A stretch of DNA of 64,000 nucleotides from Chytridium lagenaria (taxonomy: Eukaryota; Chytridiomycota; Chytridiomycetes; Chytridiales; Chytridiaceae), in assembly GCA_025449115.1 (NCBI GenBank), contig JAHLKC010000064.1, positions 62,001 to 126,000 of the forward strand, in the 5' to 3' direction. Shown piece after piece: positions 35,101 to 47,144 of this stretch (position 1 is the stretch's first letter; every line of letters starts with the position of its first letter). Under the pieces are notes generated by a model. That model saw nothing but the letters and a program-made list of their open reading frames with translations. It ran no database searches and was not told the origin of the DNA. Made by a program: the position numbers and the translations under genes.

Positions 35101-37114
35101 GGAAACCTCATCTTCATCAGTCTTGCCCTCATCCAACGCCACAGCTTCAAAGTACACCAAAATTGCAGGTGAAGATGAAGCAATGACCGAACCGACAGCG
35201 CCAGTGCGAACACAGTCGTTGCTTCCGCAAAAAAAGGATCCCTTTGGGAGCGTCTCCATCGTCGCTTCATCGTCTTCGATCCTTCCAGACCTGTCCACAC
35301 TCCTAAATTCTCACAGAGGTCACCTTACTGAGTCTTCCACACGATCGCAGCTTCCCTTGGATCCGTACAAGCCCAAGCCGGCCTTCCAAGCATGGTCCTT
35401 TATAAAGTCTGCTATTGGGAAGGACCTCAGTAAAGTCACCCTTCCGGTGTTTTTTAATGAGCCGCTTTCGCTTCTCCAACGACTATCAGAGGATATTGAG
35501 TTTGCGGAGCTTCTCGCGCTTGCATCGCATATTGGAAGGCCTCGGGACCCTGACAGGAAGGGCTCCAATCCGAGTGCTGCTTGTGCAAAGGAACTTGGCG
35601 TGTCACTTCAGTTACTCGAATCCTTGAGGGGAGAGGAAGCTCAGATGGGTAGACTGCTTTACGTTGCTGCATATGCAATGTCAAATTATTCTTCAACAGT
35701 TGGAAGAACGACAAAGCCTTTCAATCCTTTGCTGGTAAATAGTGTAATCCATTATGTCAAGTATTAAGGCATTACTTTGTTGTAGGGAGAAACATTTGAG
35801 TACGTCAACGACGAAAAGGAATACAGATACATTTCCGAGCAAGTTTGTCATCATCCCGTAAGTTCTTTATCCCTTTTATGTTACCTTTTAGGCTCTGGTA
35901 TTGATTTGTTGAACTCTCTTTGTTTGCAGCCTATTAGTGCATGCTATGTGGATTCGCCCGACTGGGCGTTCTGGACGGAGGTGAGATATATTTTTTTTCT
36001 CATTGTTTTTTAATAAATACACACATCTTTAACCTGTTATTTCCGTATCATAATGTAACATAGGTCAATTTAAAGAGTAAATTCTGTAAGTTGTTATTGG
36101 CGCTCTATTAATCTCATCGCCTTTCTATATTATGATAAGGGGGCTCATCGTTGGAGCTCCATCCACTTGGTAACTGTCACGCTCGGTTACCTCTTCCTGT
36201 CGATGTTCGTGGCGAATCGGGTGCAACCGAACATTATGCTTGGAAGAAGGTGACAACAACAGTGAACAACCTGATCGTCGGAAAACTTTCCATTACGCAC
36301 CTTGGAGACATGGTTATTCGTAACTTGCGGACAGGCGATGAATGCATTCTCACCTTCCGTCCAAAGCAAAGTGGTGGCAACGGATCTTGGTTTGGCTGGG
36401 GAGGCAGCGAAGGATCAGGTCCTACTCCTGCTCCTACCAATGATTTATTTGTAAACGTGGGTGAAATTGTTGGCGTCTACAAAGACCGACGCGGAAATGT
36501 CCGTTGGAATCTTGTTGGATCTTGGGGTGATAAACTTACCGCGACGAGAGTCGGCCCTCCTCCTGGACCCTCCCACCAATGCCTACCGTCAACGCTTACA
36601 CTGTGGGCCCGTCGAGCTGCTCATCCACTTTCACAACATCTGTTTAATCAAACGCCGTTCGCCATGAAGCTTAACGAATTGACCGAAGAGCTGAAATCGT
36701 TTCTTCCACCCACTGATTCAAGGCTTAGATTGGACCAGCGTGCTATGGAGGAGGGAAAATGGGATGACGCGAATAAGAGCAAAGAGCAGCTTGAGATTGT
36801 ACAGAGGGTGCGGAGGAGAGCGATTGTCTCAGAGTATGAGGCGACGGGGCGACCCAGTGGTCCGCTTGATCCCCCGGATGTTGCACCTCATTTGAGGAAT
36901 AACGGTGGTGGAGGTCTTGATGGTGGGGTTGGGGGTACGCCCATTCAGATTGGGTGAGGCATGGTGGAACCCGCGGTGGTTTGTCCGAACTATTGATCCG
37001 GAAACGGGGGAGCCGCATTGGGCTTTTACGCATGAGTATTGGCAATGGAGGGAGAAGGGCGTGTGGCCGGAATGGGTGTTGCCAGTTTTGAAGCTGTCAA
37101 AGTTGCTTGAATAG
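32186..37114 (+). CDS. oxysterol-binding protein, ankyrin-PH-ORD (Osh1/Osh2 type)
   Basis: This lipid-exchange protein should act at ER contact sites. Ankyrin repeats come first (PSFGSPLHLAIPICSKHVVE, DGDTPLHIAARMKNFEVLDI, ATLLHYAAKEDSAELVEWCL, GADPEIKDRKGRKPID). The PH domain follows (RGVLKKWVNFSSGWKSRYFA, GSIASRIAVVEFPE, ARSPADAKRWVWALMEV). An acidic linker carries an FFAT-like motif, DDEVFYDAADG (about 34885-34917), which would bind VAP. The ORD has LPVFFNEPLSLLQRLSEDIE, then the family signature EQVCHHPPISACY, and FWGSSLELHPLG. The C-terminal part includes FAMKLNELTEEL, LRLDQRAMEEGKWDDANKSK and EAWWNPRWFVR, ending at 37114. About nine introns are seen, several with clean GTAAGT donors. 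A frame change near 36930-36955, in G-rich sequence, must be bridged to reach the conserved end. Confidence 0.9.
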
Positions 37115-37348
37115 CCTCTTTTCTTTTGTTTGTATTTGTCAAAAATTCTATGATTTGTTCTTTTTTGGTTGTTGTTGTTTTTTTGTTTTGGGGTGCTATT
37201 TTGGCTTAATATTTGATGTTTGTTCTTTGTATTTTTTTGGAAGTCACATTTCAATGACTGTTGCGATGCCTTCTTTCTCGTCGTCTTCGACACTTGCAAA
37301 GTAAAGGTGTGCCATATCTTCTGTTACGACTTGTTTTTAACCTTGGTA

Positions 37349-37380
37349 CAGTGTTTCTCACGATAAATCGACCACTTTTT
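37349..37380 (+). repeat. left terminal inverted repeat
   Basis: This is the left 32-bp end of the TIR element. It is preceded by TA at 37347-37348 and pairs with 38199-38230 at 31 of 32 positions. Confidence 0.85.
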
Positions 37381-38198
37381 TTTAAGACGAAGGGTAGAAA
37401 ATGGAGGGCAGGTTACTAATAAATAATGATCAGAAGGGAAAAATATGTTGAACCCGCATAGTGCGGTATTTTTAGCTCGACTTTTTGTTTTGCCAAAATC
37501 GAGTTGATGTTACACAGCATGCCAAATTTGGTTTTATGGTAATACAACTGCCAAATTAAGAAATTAGAGTGGTGCAAAGCCAAAATATTTTGCCAAAATT
37601 CAGATTTTTCTCAAAAAGGAAATTTTATTGCAGTACAAAGCTCGGATAATATGATTCTCCGAGGTAGTTCACCGACACATCCAATGGATGTAAAGGCATT
37701 GTCTCTGGCATTGATGGCTATGAAGTTTTTCTTTTCTTTGAATGGAGTATTTTTGCTGGAAATTTGTAAATTTTGCCCATAGACAAATTTTTTTGTCCGA
37801 ACATTTTGCAAATTGAAATTTTTTAAAGATGTTGCAATCCTGATTCCTTCAAGAGGGATGATCAAACACCACACAAGGCCATCACCATGGCGTTCGCCTT
37901 GCCTTTACGCGTCGAATGATACCAAACACGACACCTCTAGCATCATTTTTAATAATATTGCCAATTTGACAATCCATGTGTAACCCTATTGAAAATTTTT
38001 CTAATTGACAATTCTAATTTTTTGCCAAAATCTTGGGCCTGACAATTCCTAAGTGGGCAACAAGAGGTTGGATTTTTTTTTTCTCTTTTTGGTTGTATAG
38101 ATGGAAGGCAACGCTTTCATTTCAGCTTGGTTTCAACTTTCTACCACCGTTCTACATTTTGTAGTAGGCTTTGGGATATTTTATAATTGTGTGACATG

Positions 38199-38230
38199 AA
38201 AAAGTGGTTGATTTATCGTGAGAAACACTG
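38199..38230 (-). repeat. right terminal inverted repeat
   Basis: This is the right 32-bp end of the TIR element. It is followed by TA at 38231-38232; the single mismatch with the left end is at 38209 (A/G difference). Confidence 0.85.
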
Positions 38231-38596
38231 TATTGGAATTGCGTGTGGTGCAAAATTTCCTAATCAGTCTTTCACAGGTCACCGTTGAAAGAAAAAGTAC
38301 TATGTATGTATGACTTAAGGCTAAACACACAAGAAGAAAATTCGGCGAGAGACTGAAGAATATATAACCGAAGAAAGAAGCAAAAAACCAAGTGTGTAAA
38401 TTAAAGACCATATAAAAAAAACAAAGCGAAAGACTATCTAGCTACAATGCCTGAGTGTATAGAGATCTTACTCTTTTCCCGATGCGTGTCATATAGATTG
38501 GGATGAAAAGAGAGCGAAGGAACATCAACAAGAAAAGGGGAATAGAGAAAGAAAGAAAAACGAGTGAAGGTGAATTAAGAAGACAAAAGACGAGAA
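38231..38596. other. intergenic A-rich stretch
   Basis: This region lies between the TIR element and the 3' end of the single-pass membrane protein gene. It is A-rich on the + strand, and I see no gene or structured RNA. Confidence 0.5.
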
Positions 38597-39771
38597 TCAC
38601 AGCCTTTGGGGTTTCTGCATTTCTTCAACAATAACAGTGGCTTGGTGCTGTGGCGAAATCGGCAACTCGTGGGCAGCCGGCGGTTGCTCCACAGCATATC
38701 TACCATCACGAGATAAGTTTCCACGGATCATGTGATGGTACCTGAAAGCAGGTATTCATGTAAGCCGACATATTCAAAAATTGATGAAGTAAATACTTAC
38801 ATTAACGATTGATGGTACTGTTGCTCGTAATACTGCATCCAAGCCAGATTCCAATCGGGATGCACCCCGACTTGCCCGTGCTCAGAATGTGGGAACTGAT
38901 AAATTGGACTGATGGGCATCACGCCCATAGTCGAAGTCAAGTGAGGCGACGTTGCAGGTGTTATGTACGCGTCTGACGGGATCACGTGTGGAGAAGTATG
39001 GTTCGAAGTAGTCATAGAGTAGCTGCTGACGGGGCTTGTGGTTGTACTAAAAGACGGCATAGGCAGGACAGCAGCGACACCTGCTTGCATGTCCTTTTCC
39101 AGAGTTCCCGACTTTACCATATGCGTGCTGTGAAGCGATCTTGTAATGGAACCACTTCGAGAACGCGCTGATCGGTTTCCGGTTGCCATGAATGTTGGGA
39201 TATCGGCATCCATGGCTTCAATCTCCGAGGTGGTATTAAGCGTGGAATGATTTGATGTCGTGGTGGAAGAAAGAGTTCCAAGGCAAGGGCGACGGTCAAA
39301 CCATTCGGGTTTTGCAGCAATCTCCTCCCTCTCACGTTTAGCTCTCACCATGCCTACAATAAAGAAAAAGGATGTGTTAAAAAAGAAAGGGTATTAGGCA
39401 GCTTAAAACGTACGGAATGCGCAGAGAAGGGCGAGGAAGACAAATACAATTCCAGCAGAGATGCCCAGACAGATAATAGCCAGCTGATCCAGACTCTGGG
39501 GTGGTTTTGGTTCTTCAAGATCCGGGAACGGAACCGTCGTTGTGTTGCTAGCGCTACTACCAATGGCAGATGAAGGTGAGGGCGATGGAACTAATGGTGT
39601 CGGGTTGAGTAGCGTGGAAGTTGGAATGGCGATTGGTGACGGTGATGGTAAAAATCTGATAGTAGCCGATGTCGTGGTTGCGGGTTCAGGATCAGGCTCC
39701 CTCGGTCTTCCTCCAGGAGAAGCAGAAACCGACAGACATGCCGCTGCAAGCACAATAAACCAGCGAGCCAT
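38597..39771 (-). CDS. single-pass membrane protein with signal peptide
   Basis: I do not recognise the family. The protein starts MARWFIVLAAACLSVSASPG, a good signal peptide. About 70 extracellular residues rich in Pro, Ser and Thr follow, with one NTT glycosylation sequon. The transmembrane segment is LAIICLGISAGIVFVFLALL, followed by the cytoplasmic stop KREREE after an intron (around 39353-39413). The cytoplasmic tail of about 200 residues is rich in Ser, Thr, His and Pro (HSTLNTTSEIEAMDADIP, SYSMTTSNHTSPHVIPSD) and contains several Tyr (NLAWMQYYEQQYHQSLM). It ends VEEMQKPQRL at 38597. An upstream in-frame Met exists at 39792, but the signal peptide favours 39771. The architecture resembles fungal sensor or stalk proteins; the function is unknown. 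Confidence 0.65.
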
Positions 39772-41490
39772 CAGGTCTAGCGTGGAAGTCAAAGAAGGTG
39801 GTGACTACGATGACTGATTATTTACTTTAAAAAAACAAAGTCTGAACTTCTTGACTTCACGATCTTGCGTAGAAAAGCACTTTCTCGGAGATCGCTCCTT
39901 CGTAAACCACTTTGAGAAGACACCGGAGAGACCCTGGCCCCCCTTGACTTCAATCCCCGTGGGTGCAAAGATGACAATCAAAATTCTGGACTCCGACTGT
40001 TTGCAACCCTCTCTCGTGAAGGCCTGATGGGACTCTAAAGGATGTCTTGAGAGAAACTATGAATAGTTAGCCATGTCGCCAGTGCTCGAATCGCAAAAGC
40101 AGGGCTCATCGTCCGAAAGAAGGGCTTTTCTTCCTTTTCAACATCCTTTATCCACTAAGACCCTTTGTCCGATGTCCGAAAGCCCTTTAAGCGTTTTTGC
40201 TTGTCTCCAAATCATGACCCACTTCAGCTGTAAACAGAAAAATTCATTGTGGCAAGACTCGTATCCTATGCAGCCTCCCGCTTCATTGCTTGTAAAAAGT
40301 TAGAAATGAAAAAATAACAAAAGTTATGTGTAAAATGGACTAAAAGTCAAAGAAACGGGTTTTACGCCCACGTAAAGAAGAAACTCGTTGTTTTAGCAAT
40401 AGCATCGTCATTATCAATGATTATGTTGTTGTTCTTACTAGACTTTATTCTAAAACAACCATAAAACATATATAGTGCATGTATTCTCCAGTATAGTGCC
40501 ACGTACTGCGCAACTCAACCTCCATCCTCGTATGTTACTTTATCTAGACACAATTCACTCTTTTCATAGTATACATGGTCCAGCCATTGAGATTTTACTA
40601 AAGCACAAGGTTATGTACGAAATAGGAAAGTTTTTTTACCGAAATATGACGAAAACCGATTACACCGCTGAGAACGATTTTAAAAGAATTTGTAGGAACT
40701 TCGCTCTGCTATCGTGCGCAAAGTTCAAAAGTAGCGTCGATGTCAAAACTAAATTGAGAGCTTTTGCGGTCCATAATTAAGGAAATTCAGTTTTTAACGC
40801 CAAATGCACATCATCAAACAAAGAGATCACCAATGCGTCTTCTGACTTCATTCCTTTCAGTCTGTTATCGTGATGGGGATCGCCTCTTTAATTGGCCTTT
40901 AAAAGACCTACCTACTGACAGCCCTTTTAGAGGCATCTCTTCGCAGACTCGAAAAGAAGGAACTCGCGGTCGGATGAAGAAAGTAATTGGCTGTTAGGAC
41001 CAGCGTAAAGAATGCCCGAGTTTCTGCAAAAAAAGATGCCAAAGTCATGGTGTTGTCAAGAGCTGTAAGCCGTGGATTTGATAATCCGCCTGCAAGTATT
41101 GTTGCCCTACGGAGATAACAACTTGATAGCAACAACATCGTAGATATCCTTTAGGCACATGACCTACGAGCTCCGTGTGATTGTAGCAGAGGCACTGAAC
41201 GTTGTCCCTAAACTATTCGCGATCATTCTGTCGCAAGAAAACCTCCATCAAGTGCCTCTCCGTTCATAGAGGACTCCATAATCTTACATCAAATGACTTT
41301 GAGACATGCCGGTCAGGACCATTCAAATACAGAATAGCAACTACCTAAAGAGGACTCAGCCAAATCATGCCAGCTGAGCCTTACAAAACCAAATTAACGG
41401 TTGTTATTCCCATTGATGGCGTATATGTGTGAAGCTATGCTTTTCCAGACGCACTTGAAAAATTTTACTAGTGTGTGTTAACAATTCGAG
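39772..41490. other. long intergenic region without a recognised gene
   Basis: About 1.7 kb separate the membrane protein start from the start of the C2H2/coiled-coil gene, so both promoters lie here. The longest open frame (40475-40780, + strand) has an unremarkable composition, no recognisable motif and no support from neighbouring exons. I call no gene, tRNA or repeat. Confidence 0.45.
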
Positions 41491-44400
41491 ATGCCTGCAT
41501 CAGACGATGACGACGACCTTCTCATATTGGTCACTGCGGATTCCATTTACAACCTCCCTGTTAGGGCCTCCCCGTATGGATACTTTTAAAATTGTTCTGT
41601 TTGTTTCCATCTGCGTGCTCCTATAGCTCACCTTTATCTGACGTGACCAAACTTTCAACAACAAAGAATGAAGAACCCAGCCTCGACAGCTTATCAAGCT
41701 CCCTCGCCGTCACGGAAGTTTGAGAATATACCCTCAGCACGCCATACTTCAGCTTTATCCGCATCATCGGATTCTAGGAGCAGTTTAGATGGCCATATCA
41801 AATCCCACGGAGGATCGCAACCTCAGCCATCAACATCATCTTCAGGGAAACTACCATCCAATTCAAGGTGTCCAAGCCAATATGCTAATGTGGAGCCGAA
41901 GCCAAGCTTCTCCTCGAAACAATCACGGCCTTCTTCGAGCTCTAGTTTCTTCTTTGAAGCCTGGCAACAACCATGACTCTTCAGCTTCTCAACCTCAGAC
42001 TGTACGGAAAAGTGAATCACGGCGCGTATCAAAGTCATTACAGCCGCTTGACCACGTCTCGGATCGAGTGGTTGAGAATCTGTCGGCACTCTCATGCGAA
42101 AGCCACCTTAGGGAAGAGCGCGTCTTTTGCTCCTTGACAAAGGCAAAAATCAAAGAACATCTTCATCTAAAGTCCAACCTCCCTTATCCATGGCATCTCA
42201 ACCACATGAACTGAAGCCTCCGCTGTATTTGGCATCTCAACCGAAGAAAGTTCAACTATCTATGTCGTCGGCCATCGCACCCACCTAAAGTTCAAACCCA
42301 GTGAATTCGGCATCACAACCACCTAAGATTCAACCGCCTTCATCTGCGGCTTTGTTGCCGCGGGAACGCGCCTCAAAAAATGCTTTTGAGGATCGAAGGC
42401 TTTCTCAGACCGGCACGATCAAAGGTCAAGATAATCACGCGATGAATGATATCGGGCCACCCCGTTTCAGCGAAATCATGCAGTGCATTCGATGGACAGT
42501 CATTGGGCGCCGAAGATTACAGTCAAAAGCCTTCATGGGCTTTACAACAAGCGGCAGCCAAAATTCTGTCTTTATCGCCACTCCCGCAGAGATTTTCGCA
42601 ATCAAACTTCAGCCAAGAACTTGCCACCAGTTCAACACTCCAACAGAAGTGCGTCGTCATCGTCAGATAGCGTCATGCCACCTGCTACACCTGCTCCATC
42701 GATTCCACCTACAAAAAGACCCGCGTCATCAGTTTCAGACAATAACGTAATAATTGTGAGTCCAGCCTCACATACACAAAATGCTCCATCGTCCACAGTC
42801 AATATTTTACCGCCACCTCCGCCCTTCAGAATGCTTCATCAGCAATATCATTTAAGATCAGCCCATTAGCTCTACAATCTGCTTCATCTGGAACAACGTC
42901 CTCGTCAGTTCTCGGTCAAACTGCGTCGGAGGAGAAGAGCGGTGTCTCCACAAACAAAGCTGTTGAAATTTCTGTCAAGCCGACTTTAAGTCAAGGTCGA
43001 CAACTGTCGCCAGAGGATATAGAATTTGCTCCAAAACCTATTCCTAACCTTTCCCGAGACCCTTTAAAGCCTTGGGGAAGTGAGGGAGTGAAAGAAACAG
43101 CCCAGCCTTCTGAGCCAGTTTTTCTTCCACGCCGGAGGATTCGGATTGGTTATGGGAGGTTGAGTCAGACTTTGAGTTGGATGATGACTATACGCCTATA
43201 TCGAAACGGCGCCTAAAGAAGAAGAAGAAGAAGAATGACCAATCTTTAAAGAAACCCAGCTCCTCACAATCTAAATCAGGAAGGTGCGTTGTTAAGCCTT
43301 CAGCTCTCTTCTTAATCGTATTTCTAAACTTAACTATCTTAGTCTTTCTGAGAAAAAATCAAATTAAATATGGTCCTAGACCGGTACAATTTGTTTGCGC
43401 CGTATGCGGAAAAGGTTATAAAGTGAAATGGGCCTACGACCAGCATATAAGCAAATCTCTTCATGGTGGGGACGAGCAGCTTGCGCTGCCAATAGCAAAG
43501 GACGCGCACAAGCAACTCTACCAACAGGACTAGAGGCGCCAAGCCTACCTAAATCTTTCGAGAGTAATGCTGCGAATGGTGGCGATGAAGGGGGATCTTT
43601 GGAAGATGGAAATTCTTCGTGTTCGCCGAATTCGAATTGGTTTGGACTTTCTCCAGAGAGCTCACCCTCTAGGCGTAGCCAATCACCTACTGAAAAGGAT
43701 GGCGCTCATGAAAGCTTGCCTGAGCCTAATCTGTCATCAAATGGTGTGAACGGCAAAGACAAGGGCAGTGTTGTGACTCCGCAGAAAAGTGCATCGTCAG
43801 CCACACCTATGGAAATTCGGAGAATTATGATGAGGTTGAACATAGACCTGGGCCGCAAAATTCGGTAAGCGTTTATCTACTACTATTTATATGCTACATC
43901 CGTTATAATAAGTAACCGGATGTGTCTACTTTATTTTATGTTTGTTGATGATTTCTTATTGACAATAGGATGTCCAAGAGAAACGCATTGAGAGTACTGA
44001 TATAGTTGATCTTACAAAAAAGCTTTCAGCAATGGAAGCAGTCCTTAATTTGATTGTGGACACTCAGTTGAATCAAGCTCATAGTAGAACGTCACCTGGC
44101 CTGGATCTCATTTCTTCTAAACTCGACCAGCTCTTCTCCAAGCTCGACAATATCTCTTCCAAAAATGAGCAGCTCTCCTCGAGGATTGACACGCTGTATC
44201 AACGTTTGGGGAATGCGGAAGCTTCACTTGCAAAGAATATACCTCCTCCACCTGCTGAAACAGACCAATGCTTACAGAAATACTGACATTTATTAACCGC
44301 CTCGAGATCAAGCTGGGTAGTATGGTGCCCCATGTACTTCCACCTGCAGAAAGTCAACCAACCCTTACAGAAGTACTGAGTTCTGTCAACCACCTTGAGA

Positions 44401-45180
44401 CCAAGCTGGGTAGTCTGGTGTCCAACGCTGCAAAGACAGTAGAAACTCTTGAGGAACGTCTTGGGCTGCTGGAAGAACCTGAGGAGAATGTGCCCATTCT
44501 AACACAGGTGTTTGAATGGGCTGAAGCAACTTCAAGGGTCTTTTGAGCATATGTCATCAAAACGCCAAGAGAATGTATGACGCGCACGAAGATCGGATTG
44601 ACGTGTTGGAGGAGCATGTCAATGCTCCTCTTGCAGATTCGAAAAATGATGCTCTTGTGGGTGACTTTGATCTGCTCAGTTGTGTTTGATGAGAAAGAAG
44701 ACGGTGGAGGATCTTTACCTGTAAAGAGGAAGCGGCAGAGTTCAGGCTCACCACCACCCCGAGAACGAGCCGTCCGCTGAGCTTCACGATCTTTTTGATA
44801 AACAAGGAGGTCTTTGAAGATCTAGACCGTGGGCTTCTCTCTTTTGAGGACTCGTTTAATGAGATTGGTGCTTTCGATTGGAGAGCTGAAATTGGGATTA
44901 GATTTTTTAAATCTCTCTCAAGCAGAGAGCCAGGTTGGGGACGCGATAGGTGAAAGCAGTGGGGACTTCGCAGCAATTTCTAAACTCAGCGGCGACCGTT
45001 GCCACTGAAGATAGTAGTCCTGCACCTATGCCACATCCACCAAATCAGATGAAGATGAGTCAGAAAAGGCAGGTTTCAAGTTTGGCAATGGACGGTGAGC
45101 CCGTGAAAAAAGAAGACAAAAACCATGGTGGGAAGGGTGATGTCCCTTTTCCAGTGGTGACTTATCCTTTGTACATTTGA
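41491..45180 (+). CDS. disordered C2H2 zinc-finger and coiled-coil protein
   Basis: I do not recognise this protein. It starts MPASDDDDDLLILVTADSIY, and a first intron (GTATGG to CCTATAG, about 41573-41625) joins it to SPLSDVTKLSTTKNEEP. A long Ser/Pro/Gln-rich part repeats ASQP[PK]K[VI]Q phrases. Next come an acidic stretch, a KKKKKK cluster and, after an intron ending near 43342, one C2H2 finger (FVCAVCGKGYKVKWAYDQH, then ISKSLH). After an intron at about 43866-43970 comes a coiled coil (LDQLFSKLDNISSKNEQLSS) and two copies of a 31-residue unit (LTE[IV]L, then LE.KLGS) at 44248-44420. The frame changes at least eight times in 3.7 kb. Many are single-base and fit the homopolymer problem seen elsewhere, but decay cannot be excluded. 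A nuclear DNA- or RNA-binding role is a guess from the finger. Confidence 0.5.
44248..44420 (+). repeat. 93-nt in-frame duplication in a coiled coil
   Basis: The copies 44248-44327 and 44340-44420 share CCACCTGC.GAAA, CTTACAGAA.TACTGA and CAAGCTGGGTAGT.TGGTG. The 93-nt spacing equals 31 residues. It is an internal duplication of the C2H2/coiled-coil gene. Confidence 0.8.
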
Positions 45181-45402
45181 TTGTAAATATGGGGGAGGGT
45201 AAAATTAATATATCTGGTTCTAGAATGCTTTTATTTTAAAGTCAATTTCAGACGCGTACTGAATATCTTAAAAGTGAAAAGAAATTGAGACAATCGTCTC
45301 AATGAGGATGCCTTTGAAAAATTCAAGCGAGACGAAAGCCTGAATGTGTCCAAAAGGGGGAACTGAAAAAAGAAAAGTCGGGATGAATGCACCATCATAC
45401 TT

Positions 45403-46661
45403 CTATCGGTTCGCGAACGCAGTAATGTTCTTGCCGGTCTTTGAAATAGCATCTCTAGCAGAGTTGCCTGCCCCGGTCGCAACCTCAGCAACGCGTCTCC
45501 TGCCCTCCGCGAAGTTGGACTCAATAGGCTCAGCAGCTTCTGTGGCGGCGGTCGAAACGGATTGGTGCGCAGAATCAGCAGCTTGAGCAAGACGCGATGG
45601 CGCAGCCTTGGCGGTTTCCTCTATATCCTGACGGGCATCAACGAACCGATCGCCATAAGCGTCGGCAGTCTCAATAAACTTTGTTGGTGGCATCCTTCAA
45701 AGGGGCATTGGCGCGGCGGCAGCGGCGGCTCCGGCAGCTCCAACAGCTCCCGCAGCAGCAGCCGCCTTAGCGGAGGCTGCCGGGGGGCGGTAGTAGTAGC
45801 CATTTCTGTCAACGGTGATGGAAGGACGGGAGGGGGCGGTCGGGGTGGGGACTGGTGATGAAGTCGTCGTTGACTTCAAGCCTGTTGTTCCTCTGCCTTG
45901 CTTTCTCATTGTCTCTGGCAGCGGCGGCATCATCCTTGCGCTTCTCGCGACGGACACAAGACGCACCGAGCGCCATGATCACAAGAGCAAGGAAGGTGAG
46001 AATAGTGTAAAAGATTGTCATCCAGAAACCCCACCCGAAGCTGTAGCTGATGGTTGAAGAGCTCCGGTCGCCGAGAGGGTCTGTAGCGGCGAGGTCCCTG
46101 AGGTTGTTAAGGTTGTACCGGATAATGGCAAGGATTGTGATGAGGGCGAGGTTAAAAAAGAATGTAAACATTGTTCCGATAGCGGCGGCCACATAAAAGC
46201 GGAGAGACCAAGCAGAAAGGGCGTATAGGAGAATGAGCAAGCCTAATGGTAAAAGTCGGTTAGATAATTTAAACTTTTAATGAGGATGTAAATAAATACG
46301 TCAACTACTTACTAATTAAACCTAGAATGCCTTCGACAAGGAAAACGGCACGGGTAGCCCTCAAACGGGAGCAAAGCCTGGACTCATCGTCGCCGTACTC
46401 TTGCCTGATCAAGAAAGCAAGACCTGGGCCTTCACCAAACGACTCTTTGTCACAAGGAATGGGAAGAGGGTTGCATTTGCCATCCGAGCAGAGAGTCCAA
46501 GGGCCCACCCAGTTGTCAGGCCGAGGGGTCGCATTCGGTGGAGTAGATTGCGAGACAGTGTAGAGAGACGCAGTGGACTGAGTAATAACAGACAGGACCA
46601 CGGACACAAAGAGAACCGCAGCCGCAGAGACTGTGATGATACGGATTAATGGGTTAACCAT
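45403..46661 (-). CDS. four-transmembrane protein (Sur7/claudin-like topology)
   Basis: The protein has an uncleaved N-terminal helix (MVNPLIRIITVSAAAVLFVS), a luminal loop with Cys residues (GPWTLCSDGKCNPLPIPCDK), and three further helices (LLILLYALSAWSL, MFTFFFNLALITILAIIR and FWMTIFYTILTFLALVIMAL). A charged cytoplasmic tail follows (RREKRKDDAAAARDNEKARQ). The first loop between TM1 and TM2 and the overall plan recall fungal Sur7/PalI and claudin-like proteins, but I do not see a family signature. One intron near 46240-46312 splits TM2. The tail then reads NDDFITSP and, after a frame change, SITVDRNGYYYRPPAA, an Ala-rich stretch, and FIETADAYGDRFVDARQDIE. The Ala-rich end is compositionally distinct and could be a separate small gene, but its helix pattern and position favour one protein. 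Confidence 0.55.
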
Positions 46662-47144
46662 CTTTAAACGTAGCCAGAAGGCAGACTTGGATGTAGTATG
46701 GAGAAATGCAAGCGTGGGGAAAGAGACAAGGGGAAGCGATAGAGCTCTATCTGATGGGGGGTGATCGTACAGTAAAAAACCCGGCGGCCTTCCCTCTTTT
46801 TAAATGATTCAAAAAAAAAAAGTATAACGATCAGGAGCACCGAAACCGTCAGAGGAAGGGTAGCAAGGGGTAGCTCCTATAATCGAGATGTTTCAAGTCT
46901 ACTCTTGCTGATAAGCTGAACGATCGTTGGGTGGTGGCAAACTTGGTGGCAAAAAAACTTTTTGCTTTCCCGCTGAAACTCAAGGGACAATGTGGGACAG
47001 TTTGTCCGAACCACATTTCTTGCTGAGACAAAAGGTCTTGGACAACTTTAGCACTAAAGACGGAGCATCTCAGTTTCAAGAAGCAAAGCTACGACAGGGG
47101 GTGCCGAGTGTATCGAGTTTCGTTAGTAGTTTGCTGCAAGAGTA
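46662..47144. promoter_or_regulatory. divergent promoter region, four-TM gene and Borealin
   Basis: This gap of about 480 bp separates two outward-facing genes. It has an A run near 46810 and no credible coding sequence. Both promoters must lie here. Confidence 0.4.

Larger units (their letters stand above)
37349..38230. mobile_element. 882-bp TIR element with TA duplication (Tc1/mariner-pogo type, non-autonomous)
   Basis: The two ends form 32-bp terminal inverted repeats that differ at one position. Each begins CAGTGTTTCTCACGATAAAT and runs on to CCACTTTTT. A TA dinucleotide flanks both ends (37347-37348 and 38231-38232), the target duplication of the Tc1/mariner superfamily, whose elements often start CAGT. 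The interior is AT-rich and repeats the phrase TTTTGCCAAAAT several times. It has one 87-codon minus-strand reading frame (37611-37874), which I cannot identify as a transposase. I therefore call it a MITE or deletion derivative. It lies in the intergenic space after the OSH gene. Confidence 0.85.

Noticed and set aside
40475..40780. A 101-codon + strand frame in the long intergenic region
   Set aside because: There is no recognisable motif, no upstream promoter sign and no flanking exon. Length alone is not enough in this base composition.
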